Shown here piece by piece: positions 11,107 through 21,959 of a DNA stretch of 64,000 bases. Under the pieces are notes generated by a model. It was not told the DNA's origin. It saw only the letters and a list, made by a program, of their open reading frames with translations, and did no database searches. The stretch lies in the NCBI RefSeq assembly GCF_042453785.1, contig NC_091669.1, positions 11,730,501-11,794,500 of the forward strand, given 5' to 3'. The number at the start of each line of letters is the position of its first letter. Within the stretch, counting starts at the first letter, position 1. The translations under genes and the position numbers were made by a program. This DNA comes from Malus domestica. Its lineage: Eukaryota > Streptophyta > Magnoliopsida > Rosales > Rosaceae.

Positions 11107-11295
11107 TTATTCTAATTTAAGACCAGCTCACCTGACAATCATTTTATATGAGTTCGATGATGAAGCATACATCCTCACGCCTGCTTGTTATCCAATGGCA
11201 GATATTTAACAATTTTTTGTATTCGTCGTTTCAACGCAGACAGAGCACAACAAGTGAGCAATGACACAAAGGGTAAATGTGTTGGACAAGGCCAA
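11107..11295 (-). pseudogene. Type B RALF-like pseudogene, unit 1
   Basis: Read on the minus strand from 11295, the sequence gives ALSNTFTLC then CSVCVETTNTK, matching the signal peptide of the neighbouring type A genes (MAMSKTFTLC, CSVCIETVSAK). The start codon is TTG instead of ATG and a stop follows soon after the signal region. Compared with units 3-6 this copy lacks about 11 bp near 11153 and another block around the first cysteine. The 3' end still matches the type A ending (GGLKLE against GGRKLK). It cannot encode a RALF peptide. Confidence 0.65.
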
Positions 11296-11881
11296 TTGAT
11301 CCTGGGAAAAAATTAAGATAACTAGAGAACAATGGGGATTATCAAATAGGATTCAAAGATATGGAATACATAATGAAAATCTTAAGAACCAGCTAGCTCT
11401 TTTGTACACACACCAATCCGAAAAATAATAACATTTGATTTGCAAATTGTTCAAATTGCTTTAAACCAGTTACTCGTATACATGTTCAAATATGGCATTA
11501 CTTGGTCACCAACAATAACCTAGTTCTTGTCTAGAGTTATCTCTCTTTTGGCGACTTAGTTACTTCAATACGAGATCGAGTTGACATATAAACATTGTCA
11601 ATAAGAATCAACAAGTTCTTAGTTTGGAGTCATTGCTCTTCCAAAAATATCGCTGGTTCAGAAACAATGAAACTCAATAGTTTTTCGCTACATGTGTTGT
11701 ATTGAATTCAATATTTGCCAAATTCATGTAATAGTCATTGATGCGGGTAAAAAAAAAAAGAAAGTTGAACTTGACTGTATTTAGAAACAATTATGAATTA
11801 AATAGTTATGAATAAAAGGATTTTTACGATTACATCATACTAATCTCACAATGAGATTAGATAACGAACAATATATATATA

Positions 11882-11915
<34 letters not shown>

Positions 11916-12001
11916 GAATGGACACCCAGCCTGTTCAGTTGAACATGGTAGACTTTTGGTAATGGCTTGAAGTTTCATCAATCTCTTGTGGTTGTGAAGA
12001 T

Positions 12002-12220
12002 TTATTTTAATTTACGACCACCTCGGCACCTCTCCTCCGTCTCACAACTTCTACCATAAGGACTAGATGGTGGTGGCAGACAACGTGATTCTCTACAATG
12101 AATCGGCTGGTCATGCCTTATGACTGGATAACCAATGGATTTTGCACTCACTGTTTCGATGCACACCGAGCACACCAAGGCAACAACGATGCAAAGTGTA
12201 AACGTCTTGGACATGGCCAT
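12002..12220 (-). CDS. RALF-like secreted peptide, type A copy 1
   Basis: A 72-residue precursor of the rapid alkalinization factor family, made as a secreted peptide that binds cell-wall and receptor-kinase partners (family knowledge). Residues 1-26 form a signal peptide (MAMSKTFTLC...VSA). The mature part starts KSIGYPVIRHDQPIHC and carries four cysteines at positions 42, 47, 59 and 65, ending in ERCRGGRKLK. The I-x-Y-P region and the PY-x-R-x-C...RC ending resemble the short RALF8/RALF15-type peptides of Arabidopsis. There is no RRxL protease site, as in other short RALFs. I chose the ATG at 12220 because it starts the signal peptide and is the conserved one; a longer frame to 12382 is probably untranslated leader. 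Residues 57-58 read RS where two sister copies have RG before the third cysteine. Confidence 0.75.
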   Translation of the reverse strand: MAMSKTFTLCIVVALVCSVCIETVSAKSIGYPVIRHDQPIHCRESRCLPPPSSPYGRSCETEERCRGGRKLK

Positions 12221-13241
12221 TTCTTCAGAACAAATTTTAAATGTTTCAACTTGGTATATATAGAGACTAGTCAGATAATGATGATTATGGGAGATCAGAT
12301 AGGATTTGGAGGAGGTGATGATGGCATGGATTTGAGAAGTTCCCCATTTAATGTGATGGCATTTGGCAATTTTAGGCAACATTTGTTGTAATTTTGTTAT
12401 TTATTGTTGGTTTAATGTATTTGTGACATCTTGTTTTGTAACTCAAAATTTCTATATATGGTTTTCAACAACAAACAACAGGATAGCTCTGGATTGAAGG
12501 GTGAAGCTAGAAATTTGTTTCGCTTTTGAACCGGGGTCTTGATTTTGTAGAAAATATACAGTTGTCGAAATGTTTTTTTATTTGTTTTTTTTAAATTGAA
12601 AAAAATTTAAAACAAAAATAAACAAATGGGCAACCAAAGTGAAATTAAAGAAATATTAAAGAAACAACGTTTCCATGACACTACATTAATTACCAACTTT
12701 CCATATCTTTGCAGCTGCAAAATGAAGGTCATAGTACACCAGAATATATCTTATGATGTTTATCTTCTACCACAGAATTTCATTACTTCGTAACTTGATC
12801 ATAAAAAATATTTAAGCTAGTATTAGTGAAGCCCAATTAAGGGTTAGGAAAATCCACTATGTTCAATGCTTCCTCCGTTATCACTATCCTTCCATTTCTG
12901 AAAAAAAAAAATACACACATAAATACACACATCATCAGGTCGATGAAACAAGAAACCCGCAAATTGGTAACATATTTTAAGAAATGTCATGGATCCTCAT
13001 TTAGAAAATGTGGTATGTATGGGTATATTTGTTGCACTGTTTAGAAGTAGTGATCTCAATCAACAGGTACTCGTAAAATTTTAAAATCTCAAGCACGGGA
13101 ATTAAATTTTGATTAATGAAGAAAAAAGATTGTACGTTATAATCACATCATATTTACAAAATAGTTAGCAAAGAACTATATAGTAAATTTGTAAATAATG
13201 GTAATGTCTTGAAGATCATTATCTCTTGTGTTTTAGAAGAA

Positions 13242-13445
13242 TTATTCTAATTTAAGACCAGCTCACCTAACAATTATTGTATATGAGTTCGATGATGAAG
13301 CATGCGTCTTCACCCCTTGCAACGAAACGCCTGCTCGTTATCCAAGGGCAGATATTTAACAATTTTTTGTATTCGTCATTTCAATGCAGACAGAACATAA
13401 CAAGTGAGCAGTGACATAAAGGGTAAATGTGTTGGACAAGGCCAA
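13242..13445 (-). pseudogene. Type B RALF-like pseudogene, unit 2
   Basis: The minus strand from 13445 shows the same signal-peptide-like frame as the other type B copies (ALSNTFTLC), with TTG in place of the start ATG. The frame is lost after the signal region. It shares with unit 1 the absence of about 11 bp (the CTCCCCCT stretch present in units 3-6), so units 1 and 2 are closer to each other. Confidence 0.6.
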
Positions 13446-14161
13446 TTGATCTTGGGAACAATTAAGATAACTAGAGGACAATGGGGATTATCAAACAGGA
13501 TTCGAAGATATGGAATACTTATATTCGGATTAAAAAATGATAAATGAAATGAAAATCTTAAGAACTTGCTACCTCTTTTGTACACACACCAATCCGAAAA
13601 ATAATAACATTTGATTTGCAAATTATTCAAATTGCTCTAAACCAGTTACTTGTATACATGGTCAAATATGGCGTTACTTGGTCACCAACAATAACCTAGT
13701 TCTTGTCTAGAGTTATCTCTCTTCTGGCGACCTAGTTACTTCAATACGTGATCGAGTTGACATATAAACTTTGTTAATAAGAATCAACTTGTTCTTAGTC
13801 TGGAGTCATTGCTCTTCCAAATATATCGCCTGTTGAGAAACGACGAAACTCAATAGTTTTTCGCTATACGTGTTGTATTGAATTCAATATTTGCTAGATT
13901 CGTGTAATAGTCATTGATGCAGATAATAAAAAAAAAGAGCTAAACTTGATTGTATTTAGAAACAATTATGAATTAAATAGTTATGAATAAGAGGATTTTC
14001 ACGATTACATCATACTAATCTCACAATGAGATTAGATAAAGAACAATATATATAGTATATATATATATATAAAAGAATGGACACTCGGCCTGTTCAGCTG
14101 AAAATGGTATACTTTTTGGTAATGGCTTGAAGTTTCATCAATCTCTTGTGGTTATGAAGAT

Positions 14162-14380
14162 TCATTTTAATTTACGACCACCTCGGCACCTCTCATTCGT
14201 CTCACAACCTCCGCTATAAGGACTAGATGGTGGTGGCAGACAACATGACTCCCTACAATGAATCGGCTGGTCGTGCCTTAAAACTGGATAACCAATGGAT
14301 TTTGCACTCGTTGTTTCGATGCAAACTGAGCACTCCAAGACAACAACAATGCAAAGTGTAAACGCCTTGTTCATGGCCAT
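14162..14380 (-). CDS. RALF-like secreted peptide, type A copy 2, with an extra cysteine
   Basis: A 72-residue precursor: signal peptide MAMNKAFTLCIVV...TSA, then KSIGYPVLRHDQPIHC and a RALF-type ending. Two changes stand out. Residue 46 is cysteine where the sisters have arginine, giving adjacent cysteines (ESCCLPPP) and an odd number in the mature peptide. The conserved PYSRGC reads PYSGGC. Directly upstream (about 14395-14727) the usual promoter is replaced by LTR-like sequence, so expression may differ from the sisters. I used the conserved ATG at 14380; an in-frame ATG at 14413 lies within or next to the inserted sequence. It is open, but whether it works is unclear. Confidence 0.65.
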   Translation of the reverse strand: MAMNKAFTLCIVVVLECSVCIETTSAKSIGYPVLRHDQPIHCRESCCLPPPSSPYSGGCETNERCRGGRKLK

Positions 14381-14394
14381 TTCTTCAGAACAAG

Positions 14395-14727
14395 AACGTG
14401 GCGGAGCATTCAAGATAATCTAGGGCATTCCGGAACATTCCACACAAGTGTACATATTTAAGCCTCACCTAGAATAATCTAGATTAGGCAAGTTGTATCT
14501 AGAACTATGCTAGATATTTTTGGATGTAAGTAGGGGATTCTAGAACCCTCCATTGAGGAGGTGACTTAGGCCTATAAATAGGAGGTAAGGCCATTTGGCC
14601 AAACCATCCAAGAATTGTAAGCAATTGTAAAGTTCTCAATACAAAGCTTCTTTCTCCCATCTTCTAAGTGATTTTAGCATTCTCCAAGCTATCTTAGCTT
14701 TCTTTGTGATTCGATCCGACACAAAAA
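14395..14727 (+). mobile_element. LTR-like insertion upstream of RALF copy 2
   Basis: This block has no counterpart in the other units. Near 14572 it has a TATA box (CCTATAAATAGG), followed by a pyrimidine-rich leader-like tail (GTTCTCAATACAAAGC, CTTTCTCCC). That arrangement is typical of the U3-R-U5 of a small plant LTR in + orientation. The start does not show a clean TG and no internal region follows, so it looks like a truncated solo LTR. About 500 bp of normal upstream sequence, present in units 1, 4 and 5, is missing here. Confidence 0.55.
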
Positions 14728-15802
14728 TTAACAAGTGTAGAAATGATTTTTTTTTAATTTAAAAAAAATTAACACAAAAATGAACAAGTGGGCAACCAAA
14801 GTGAAATTAAGGGATGGCAAGAAGATATTAAAGAAACAACGTTTCCATGACACTACATTAATTACCAACTTTTCATATCTTTACAACTGCAAACTTAAGG
14901 TCATAGTACACCAGAACATATATTATGATGTTTATCTTTTACCACAGAATTTCAGTACTTCGTAGCTTGATCATACAAAGTACTTAAGCTTGTATTAGTG
15001 AAGCATAATTAAGGGTTAGGAATATCCACTATGTTCAATACTTCCTTCGTTGCCACTGTCCTTCCATTATGAAAAGAAAAATAAACACATCATTACGTGG
15101 ATGAAACAGGAAACCTGCAAATAGGTAACATGTTTTAAGAAATGCCATGGATCCTCGTTCAAACAATGTGGTATGTGTGGGTATATTTGTTGCACTGTTT
15201 AGAAGTAATGATCTCAATCAACAGTTACTCGTAACATTTGAAAATCTCAAGTGTGGGAACCAGTTAAATTTTGCCCTTCAGCTTAAAAGTGTAATTGTTC
15301 TAAAACGAGAACATTGAACTAAACCTTAGAAGTTTGTGTGTTTTTTCCCTCAAAGTTCTACTAGTGTCATAAAGTTGTGTGGATAAGTAGCTAAACTGGT
15401 TAAACTGCATGTCGCATATATATTGTTGGTCGATATCTAGTTGATCATTTCAGCACCGTTAAAACCTTAAATGGCGACAAACTAACGAGGACATTGATTT
15501 GCTAGTTTTCCAACATCGTAGCAGATGACCACATATTTCCATTTTGCTAGTTTCAAAAGGAGAGGTCTGTCTCCACTGATGTAGCAAAGTTACAAGTTAA
15601 AAAGGCAATGTTAAAATTTTCTATTTTGAACTGTTTGCAATCAATTTCTATGCTCATGTATAAACCAGTTAGCTCGTTATTGTAAAAGACAAGTTCTGAT
15701 GGTAGCTATGTTAGCGTATATTTGTAGCTTTCACATATCTACCGATTACAAAGATCAATCCGTCCCTTGAATTTATGATAAGAGTATGTGTTCATGATCA
15801 TT

Positions 15803-16445
15803 TGTCACATCCTGGCCCGGGGTCCACCACATCCCGGGCCCGTTACACCACCGTAGCACGATATTGTCCACTTTAGGCCCCGACTACGCCCTCACAGTTT
15901 TGTTTCTAGGAGCTCACGAGAAAATTCCCAGTGGGTCACCCATCATGGGAGTGCTCTGGCCACCTTCTCGCTTAACTTCGAAGTTCTGACGGAACCCAAA
16001 TCTAGTGAGCTCCCAAAAGGCCTCGTGCTAGGTAGGGATGGGAATATATATATAAGGATCACTCCTCTGGGCGATGTGGGATCTTACAATCCACCCTCCT
16101 TAAGGGGCTCGACGACCTCGTCGGCACACCACGACCAGGGTTAGGCTTTGATACCAATTTCTCACATCCCGGCTCGGGGTCCACCACATCGCGAGCTCGC
16201 TCCACCACCGTAGCGTGATATTATTCGCTTTGGGCCCCAACTACGCCCTTACGATTTTGTTTTTGGGAACTCACGAGCAACTTCCCAGTGGGTCACCCAT
16301 CATGGGAGTGCTCTGGCCACCTTCTCGCTTAACTTCGGAGTTCCGACGGAACCCAAATCCAGTGAGCTCTCAAAAGGCCTCGTGCTAGGTAGGGATGGGA
16401 ATATACATATAAGGATCACTCCCCTGGGTGATGTGGGATCTTACA
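15803..16445 (-). mobile_element. Complete Cassandra TRIM retrotransposon
   Basis: Two 286-bp LTRs (15803-16088 and 16160-16445) flank a 71-bp internal domain, with a perfect 5-bp target duplication TCATT at 15798-15802 and 16446-16450. On the minus strand each LTR runs TGTAAGATCC...GATGTGA-A and contains a 5S-rRNA-like segment with AAGTTAAGCGAGAAGG (box A) and GATGGGTGACCC (box C). The primer site TTGGTATCAAAGCC (methionine tRNA type) directly follows the 5' LTR at about 16154-16141, and a purine tract precedes the 3' LTR. Cassandra elements are non-coding TRIMs known for 5S sequences in their LTRs. The paralogous units lack the insertion (see 20606 and 25916). Confidence 0.92.
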
Positions 16446-16678
16446 TCATTTTTTACAAATTAGAGTAATGTGTTTACCGCATTGTTTACAAAATCGTTGG
16501 CCACTTGGTAAACGAATAATTAGTTTCCAAAGAACTATCGTCATTTGATGAATGAAGAAAAAAAATTGTGAGTTATAATCACATCATATTTACAAAATAG
16601 TTAGATGAAGAACTATATAGTACATTTGTACATAATGGTAATGTCTTGAAGATCATTATCTCTTGTGTTTCGGAAGAA

Positions 16679-16892
16679 ATATTCTAATTTAAGACCAACT
16701 CACTTGTTCTCCCCCTCACAATCATTGTATATGGGTTCGATGTTGAATCATGCATTGTCACCCCTTGCAACGAAATGCCTGGTCGTGATCCATGGGTAGA
16801 TATTTATGAATTTTTGTATTCATTGTTTCAATGCAGATAGAGCACAACAAGTGAGCAACAACACAAAGGGTAAATGTGTTGGACAAGGCCAA
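16679..16892 (-). pseudogene. Type B RALF-like pseudogene, unit 3
   Basis: The minus strand from 16892 reads the type B signal-like frame with a TTG start. The terminal stop codon seen in other units (TAA) is changed to TAT here, as in unit 6, which agrees with units 3 and 6 being recent duplicates. The frame is interrupted after the signal region. Confidence 0.55.
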
Positions 16893-17526
16893 TTGATCTT
16901 TGGAACAATTAAGATAACTAGAGGACAATAGGGACTATAAAACAGGATTCGAAGATATGAAATACATATCTTTGGATTAAGAAATGATAAATGAAATAAA
17001 AATCATAAGAACCTGCTAGCTTTTTGGTACACACACCAATCCGAAAAATAATAACATTTAATTTGCAAATTGTTCAAATTTCTCTAAACCAATTACTCGT
17101 ATACATGGTCAAATATGGCATGACTTGGTCACCAACAATAACTTAGTTCTTGTCTAGAGTTATCTCTCTTCTGGCGACCTAGGTACCTGAATACGAGATC
17201 GAGTTGACATATAAACTTGGTTAATAAGAATCAACTAGTTCTTAGTCTAGAGTCATTGCTCTTCCAAATATATCGCCGGTTCAGAAACAACCAAACTCAA
17301 TAGTTTTTCGCTACACGCATTGCATTGAATTCAATATTTGCCAGATTCGTGTAATAGGCATTGATGCAGATAATAAAAAAAGAAAACTAAACTTGATTGT
17401 ATTTAGCAACAATTATGAATTAAATAGTCATGAATAAGATGATTTTTATCAATACAACGTGATGGGCAACCAGCCCTACTAACATGTCTATATTTATCAA
17501 TATATATACACGATTATATTGTTTTG

Positions 17527-17677
17527 AGTACAATGATATATTTTACATTAGGAGGAGGCGGGAGTTCGGCTAAGCCACACAATGGGCAACCTAATTTGGT
17601 ATCGAATTTACCATCCATGAGATTCGAACGTAAGACCTCTTACTTACAAGTGAAGAGGTATATTACCAGACCGTAGT
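17527..17677 (-). mobile_element. tRNA-derived SINE, copy in unit 3
   Basis: On the minus strand from about 17677 the sequence carries a box-A-like CTGGTAATATACC and, about 35 bp on, a box B GTTCGAATCTC, the internal RNA polymerase III promoter of tRNA-derived SINEs. A conserved body (TTAGGTTGCCCATTGTGTGG) follows and ends in an AT-rich tail near 17527. A close copy sits at 27005-27150 at the same place in unit 6, so it was present before that duplication. Confidence 0.65.
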
Positions 17678-18021
17678 ATTGAATGACTATACATGACTAT
17701 ATTTCTTTATACTGCTTTTTATACTCACAACGTTTTAAATATATATATTTATCAAACGCTTAGTTACTTTATTTTATAGTTAATTTTTCTTAAAGCATAT
17801 TTTAAGCTTTTTCTTTTTAAATCACATCAATCTTAAATTGGCTCTTAAAGCAATGTTTCTTTGCAACATCATCATAGGGTAGTGCAGTCTTTTTCTTGTG
17901 GTACTTATATAATAGTTCTATGTTTAACAAGGTTTAAGGCCCTACGACTATCATATTTCATGTTGGTTGGGTGTGCCTCCTTTGTGGATGAAGAACTGTA
18001 TTATATCCGTGATAAGTTTAT

Positions 18022-19045
18022 GGGTAAATCGCCAAAACGGTCCATGAGATTTGCATAACTCATCACTTTGGTCCCTGAGATTCCAAATCGATAAAAGTGG
18101 TCCTGAGATTGTCCGCCATCCACCATTTTGGTCCTTCCATTAAAATCTCTGTTAAGCGTTCCGGAGCTCTTGGCCAGAAGTTTGGGTTTTTCAAAGCTTC
18201 ATAACTCAATCGTTTCTTAACCAAATTTGACCCATTATATATCAAAATGAAGATAGGAAAATGTAGAATAAGATTATACCTATTTCAAAGCCCAATAGTT
18301 GCAGAGATAGTAGGAAAATAGCTTCAAAGTTGATTGGTCGGAGTGAAAACTTGAAAACTCATCGGAAATTTGGTTAAACTTTAAACGTTCATAACTTCTT
18401 CAATACTCAACGAAATCAAGTGATTCAAAAACAAAAATCATACTTCTCAATGAGACAAAGAGAATAGTATTTTTTTTTTACCACTAAATCGCTGTTGTTT
18501 GGCTAGAAAATGGCTCAAATGTGGCTATCTTAGTCTTGAGTTAGCCATTTTGAGCCGTTTTTCGGACAAAACACGGTGAGTTAGCCATTGAAAAAGGTAT
18601 CATTCTCTTTATCTCATCGAGAAGTATGATTTTTTTTTTAATCACTTGATTTTGTTGAGTATTGAAGAAGTTATGAATGTTTAAAGTTTACCCAGTTTCC
18701 GGCGAATTTTCAAGTTTTCACTCGGACCAGTCAACTTTGAGGCTATTTTCCTACTATCTCCACAACCATTAGGCTTTAAAATAGGTATAATCTTATTCTA
18801 CACTTTCCTATCTTCATTTTGATAAATTATGGGTCGAATTTGGTTAAGAAACGATTGAGTTACGAAGCTTTGAAAATTGCCCAAACTTCCGACCAAGAGC
18901 TCTGGGACACTTAATGAAGTTTTTAACGAAAGTACCAAAATGATGGATGGTGGACAATCTTAGGGACCACTTTTATCAATTTGGAATCTTAGGGACCAAA
19001 GTGACGAGTTATGAAAATCTCAGGGACCATTTTGGCGATTTACCC
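18022..19045. mobile_element. 1024-bp palindromic Mutator-like element
   Basis: The ends read GGGTAAATCGCCAAAACGGTCC and its near-perfect inverse. The two halves are imperfect inverted copies of each other over almost the whole length, joined near 18520-18560. A perfect 9-bp target duplication TAAGTTTAT flanks it (18013-18021 and 19046-19054), as expected of Mutator-like elements. It encodes no transposase. Unit 6 has the uninterrupted site with a single TAAGTTTAT at 27482-27490, which proves the insertion and its boundaries. Confidence 0.92.
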
Positions 19046-19089
19046 TAAGTTTATAAAACTGAAATTGTGTTGTTTCTTTTAATGTGTGT

Positions 19090-19205
19090 GACTGTTTGAT
19101 TTGTGCACTAAAAATAAAATTTATAATGAGAATTATCCCCACAGTAATTTTTTTTCTTTCCAAATATAGAAAGTTTGGGTGTACATTTGGGTTTTGAAGT
19201 GCGAA
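19090..19205. mobile_element. Degenerate MITE, same type as the one at 36649
   Basis: This stretch (GCACTAAAAATAAAATTTATAATGAGAATT... ending AAGTGCGAATAACAATTC) resembles the 120-bp MITE at 36649-36768 in structure and in the central CCAAATATAGAAAG motif. The matching part of unit 6 (about 27533) is shorter and lacks most of it. The ends are too worn to read a target duplication. Confidence 0.35.
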
Positions 19206-19340
19206 TAACAATTCATTTTATTGTGTTTAATAGAGATATTGGGGTTAAGTGATGATTTGGATTTTGAAGTGCTAATAACAATTTATTCAATCACCAACGT
19301 TAGTGATGGCGTTACCAGTGATGAAGTTATTGGTTTTAAG

Positions 19341-19371
19341 CACAAAGTGTAAACGTCTTGGACATGGCCAT
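19341..19371 (-). pseudogene. Truncated RALF type A start, unit 3
   Basis: The minus strand from 19371 reads MAMSKTFTLC, the first ten codons of the type A gene, then switches without break into unrelated sequence shared with unit 6 (about 27500-27690). The upstream region on the other side (19372-19650) still matches the promoters of copies 3 and 4. The rest of the gene was removed by the rearrangement that brought in the 17440-19340 segment. Confidence 0.75.
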
Positions 19372-20840
19372 TTCTTCAGAACAAATTTTAAATGGTTCAA
19401 CTTGGTCTCTATAAAGACTAGTTAGATAATGATGAATGTGGGAGATCATATGAGATTTGGAGGAGGTGATGATGTCATGGATCTGAGAAATTCCTCATTT
19501 AATGTGATGGCATTTGGCAATTTTAGGCAACATTTGTTGTAATTTTGTTTATTCATTGTTGGTTTAATGTCTTTGTGACATCTTGTTTTGTAACTCAAAA
19601 TTTCTATACATGGTTTTCAACAACTGGACAGCTCTGGATTGAAGGGTGAAGCTACAAATTTGTTTCGCTTTTGAATCGGGGTCTTGGTTTTGTAGAAAAT
19701 ATACAGTTGTCGAAATGCTTTTTTTTTCTTTTTTTTTTTAAATTTAAAAAATGGGCAACCAAAGTGAAATTAAGGGATGGTAAGAAAATATTAAAGAAAC
19801 AACGTTTCCATGACACTACATTAATTACCAACTTTCCATATCTTTGCAAATTCAAACTTAAGGTCATAGTACACCAGAACATATCTTATGATGTTTATCT
19901 TCTACCACAGAATTTCATTACTTCGTAGCTTGATCATACAAAATATTTAAGCTAGTATTAGGGAAGCACAATTAAGGGTTAGGAAAATCCACTGTGTTCA
20001 ATGGTTCCTCTGTTATCACTGTCCTTCCATTTCTGGAAGAAAAAAAAATACACACTTCAATACACACATCATCAGGTGGATAAAATAAGAAACCCTCAAA
20101 CTGGTAACATGTTTTAAGAAATGTCATGGATCCTCATTCAGAAAATGTGATATGTATGGGTAGCATATATATATTGTTAGCTGTAGCAAAATTGGTTAAG
20201 GTTAAGGTTAAGCTGCTTGTAGCATATATATTGTTGGCCGACATCCAGTTGATCATTTCAGCACTGTTAAAACCTTAAATGGTGAGAAACTAATGAGGAC
20301 ACTGATTTTCTGGTTTTCCAAGATTGTAGCAAATGACCGCATATTTCCATTCTGCTAGTTTCATATGGAGAGGTCTATCGCCATTGATGTAGCAAAGTTA
20401 CACGATAAAAAAATAATGTTAAGATTTTCTATTTGAACTGTTTGCAACCGATTTCTCTGCTCATGTATAAACCAGTTAGCCTGTTATTGTAATAGACAAG
20501 TTCTGATGGTAGCTATGTTAGTGATATTTGTAGTTTTCACATGTCTACTGGTTACAAAGATCAATCCGTCCCTTGAATTTTTGATACGAATATGTATTCA
20601 TGATCATTTTTTTTTCCGAATTAGAGTGATGTGTTTACCGCATTTGTTTACAAAGTCGCTAACCACTTTGTCAACGAAGAATTAGTTTTCAAAGAACTAT
20701 CGTGCTTTGATGAATGAAGAAAATAGATTGTGCGTTATAATCCCATCATATTTACAAAACAGTTAGATGAAGAACTATGTAGTAAATTTGTACATAATGG
20801 TAATGTCTCGAAGATCATTATCTCTTGTGTTTCAAAAGAA

Positions 20841-21055
20841 TTATTCTAATTTAAGACCACCTTACCTATTCTCCCCCTCACAATCATTGTATATGAGTTC
20901 GATGATGAAGCATACATCATCACCCCTTGCAACGTAATGCCTGGTCGTTATCCATGGGCAAATATTTATGAAATTTTTGTATTCGTCGTTTCAATGCAGA
21001 CAGAGCACAACAAGTAAGCAACAACACAAAGGTTAAATGTGCTGGACAAGGCCAA
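20841..21055 (-). pseudogene. Type B RALF-like pseudogene, unit 4
   Basis: One of the longer type B copies (215 bp from the TTG at 21055 to the TAA at 20841). The signal-like region is followed by a one-base frameshift in an A-run. After that, pieces of the mature peptide can be followed in shifting frames, including a cysteine near the YND-C-EGEN segment that corresponds to PYSRGC-E-T-E-E in type A. Confidence 0.6.
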
Positions 21056-21740
21056 TTGATCTTTGGAACAATTACGATAACTAGAGGACAATGGGGATTC
21101 TCAAACAGTATTTGAAGATAGGGAATACTTATCTACAGATTAAGAAATGATAAATGAAATGAAAATCCTAAGAACCTGCTACCACTTTTGTACACACACC
21201 AATCCAAAAAATAATAACATTTGATTTGCAAATTGTTCGAATTGCTCTAAACCAGTTACTTGTATACATGGTCAAATATGGCATTACTTGGTCAACAACA
21301 ATAACCTAGTTCTTGTTTAGAGTCATCTCTCTTTTGGCAACCTTGACATATAAACTTTGTTAATAAGAATCAACTTGTTCTTAGTCTATAGTCATTGCTC
21401 TTCCAAATATATCGCTTGTTCAGAAACAACGGAACTCAATAGTTTTTCGCTACACCTGTTGTATTGAATTCAATATTTGCCAGATTCGTGTAATAGTCAT
21501 TGATGCAAATAATAAAAAAAAAGAGCTAAACTTGATTGTATTTAGAAATAATTATGAATTAAATAGTTATGAATAAGAGGATTTTCACGATTACATCATA
21601 CTAATCTCACAATGAGATTAGATAAAGAACAATATATATAGTATATATATAAAAGAATGGACACTCGGCCTGCTCAGCTGAAAAGGGTAGACTTTTGGTA
21701 ATGGCCTGAAGTTTCATCAATCTCTTGTGGTTGTGAAGAT

Positions 21741-21959
21741 TTATTTTAATTTACGACCACCTCGGCACCTCTCCTATGTCTCACAACCTCTGCTGTAAGG
21801 ACTAGATGGCGGCGGCAAGCAATGTGACTCCCTACAATGAATCGGCTGGTCGTGCCTTATAACTGGATAACCAATGGATTTTGCACTCGCTGTTTCGATG
21901 CAAACCGAGCACACCAAGACAACAACAATGCAAAGTGTAAATGGCTTGGACATGGCCAT
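21741..21959 (-). pseudogene. RALF-like type A copy 3, nonsense codon removes the last cysteine
   Basis: The frame opens at the conserved ATG (21959) and is intact through the signal peptide and SPYSRGCET, but codon 62 is TAG (21774-21776) where the sisters have GAG. The product would be 61 residues, lacking ERC and the GGRKLK tail, and so the fourth cysteine needed for the second disulfide of RALF peptides. The remaining codons are otherwise intact down to the original TAA at 21741-21743, so the stop is probably recent. The short form could still be made and secreted, but I treat the locus as broken. Confidence 0.7.

Noticed and set aside
15803..16445. 5S rRNA genes
   Set aside because: Only part of each 286-bp unit resembles 5S, with many changes. 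The structure is two LTRs with a primer-binding site, so it is Cassandra.
17861..18058. 65-residue frame at the edge of the palindromic element
   Set aside because: It crosses the TSD and the terminal repeat of the inserted element, so it is not a real gene.
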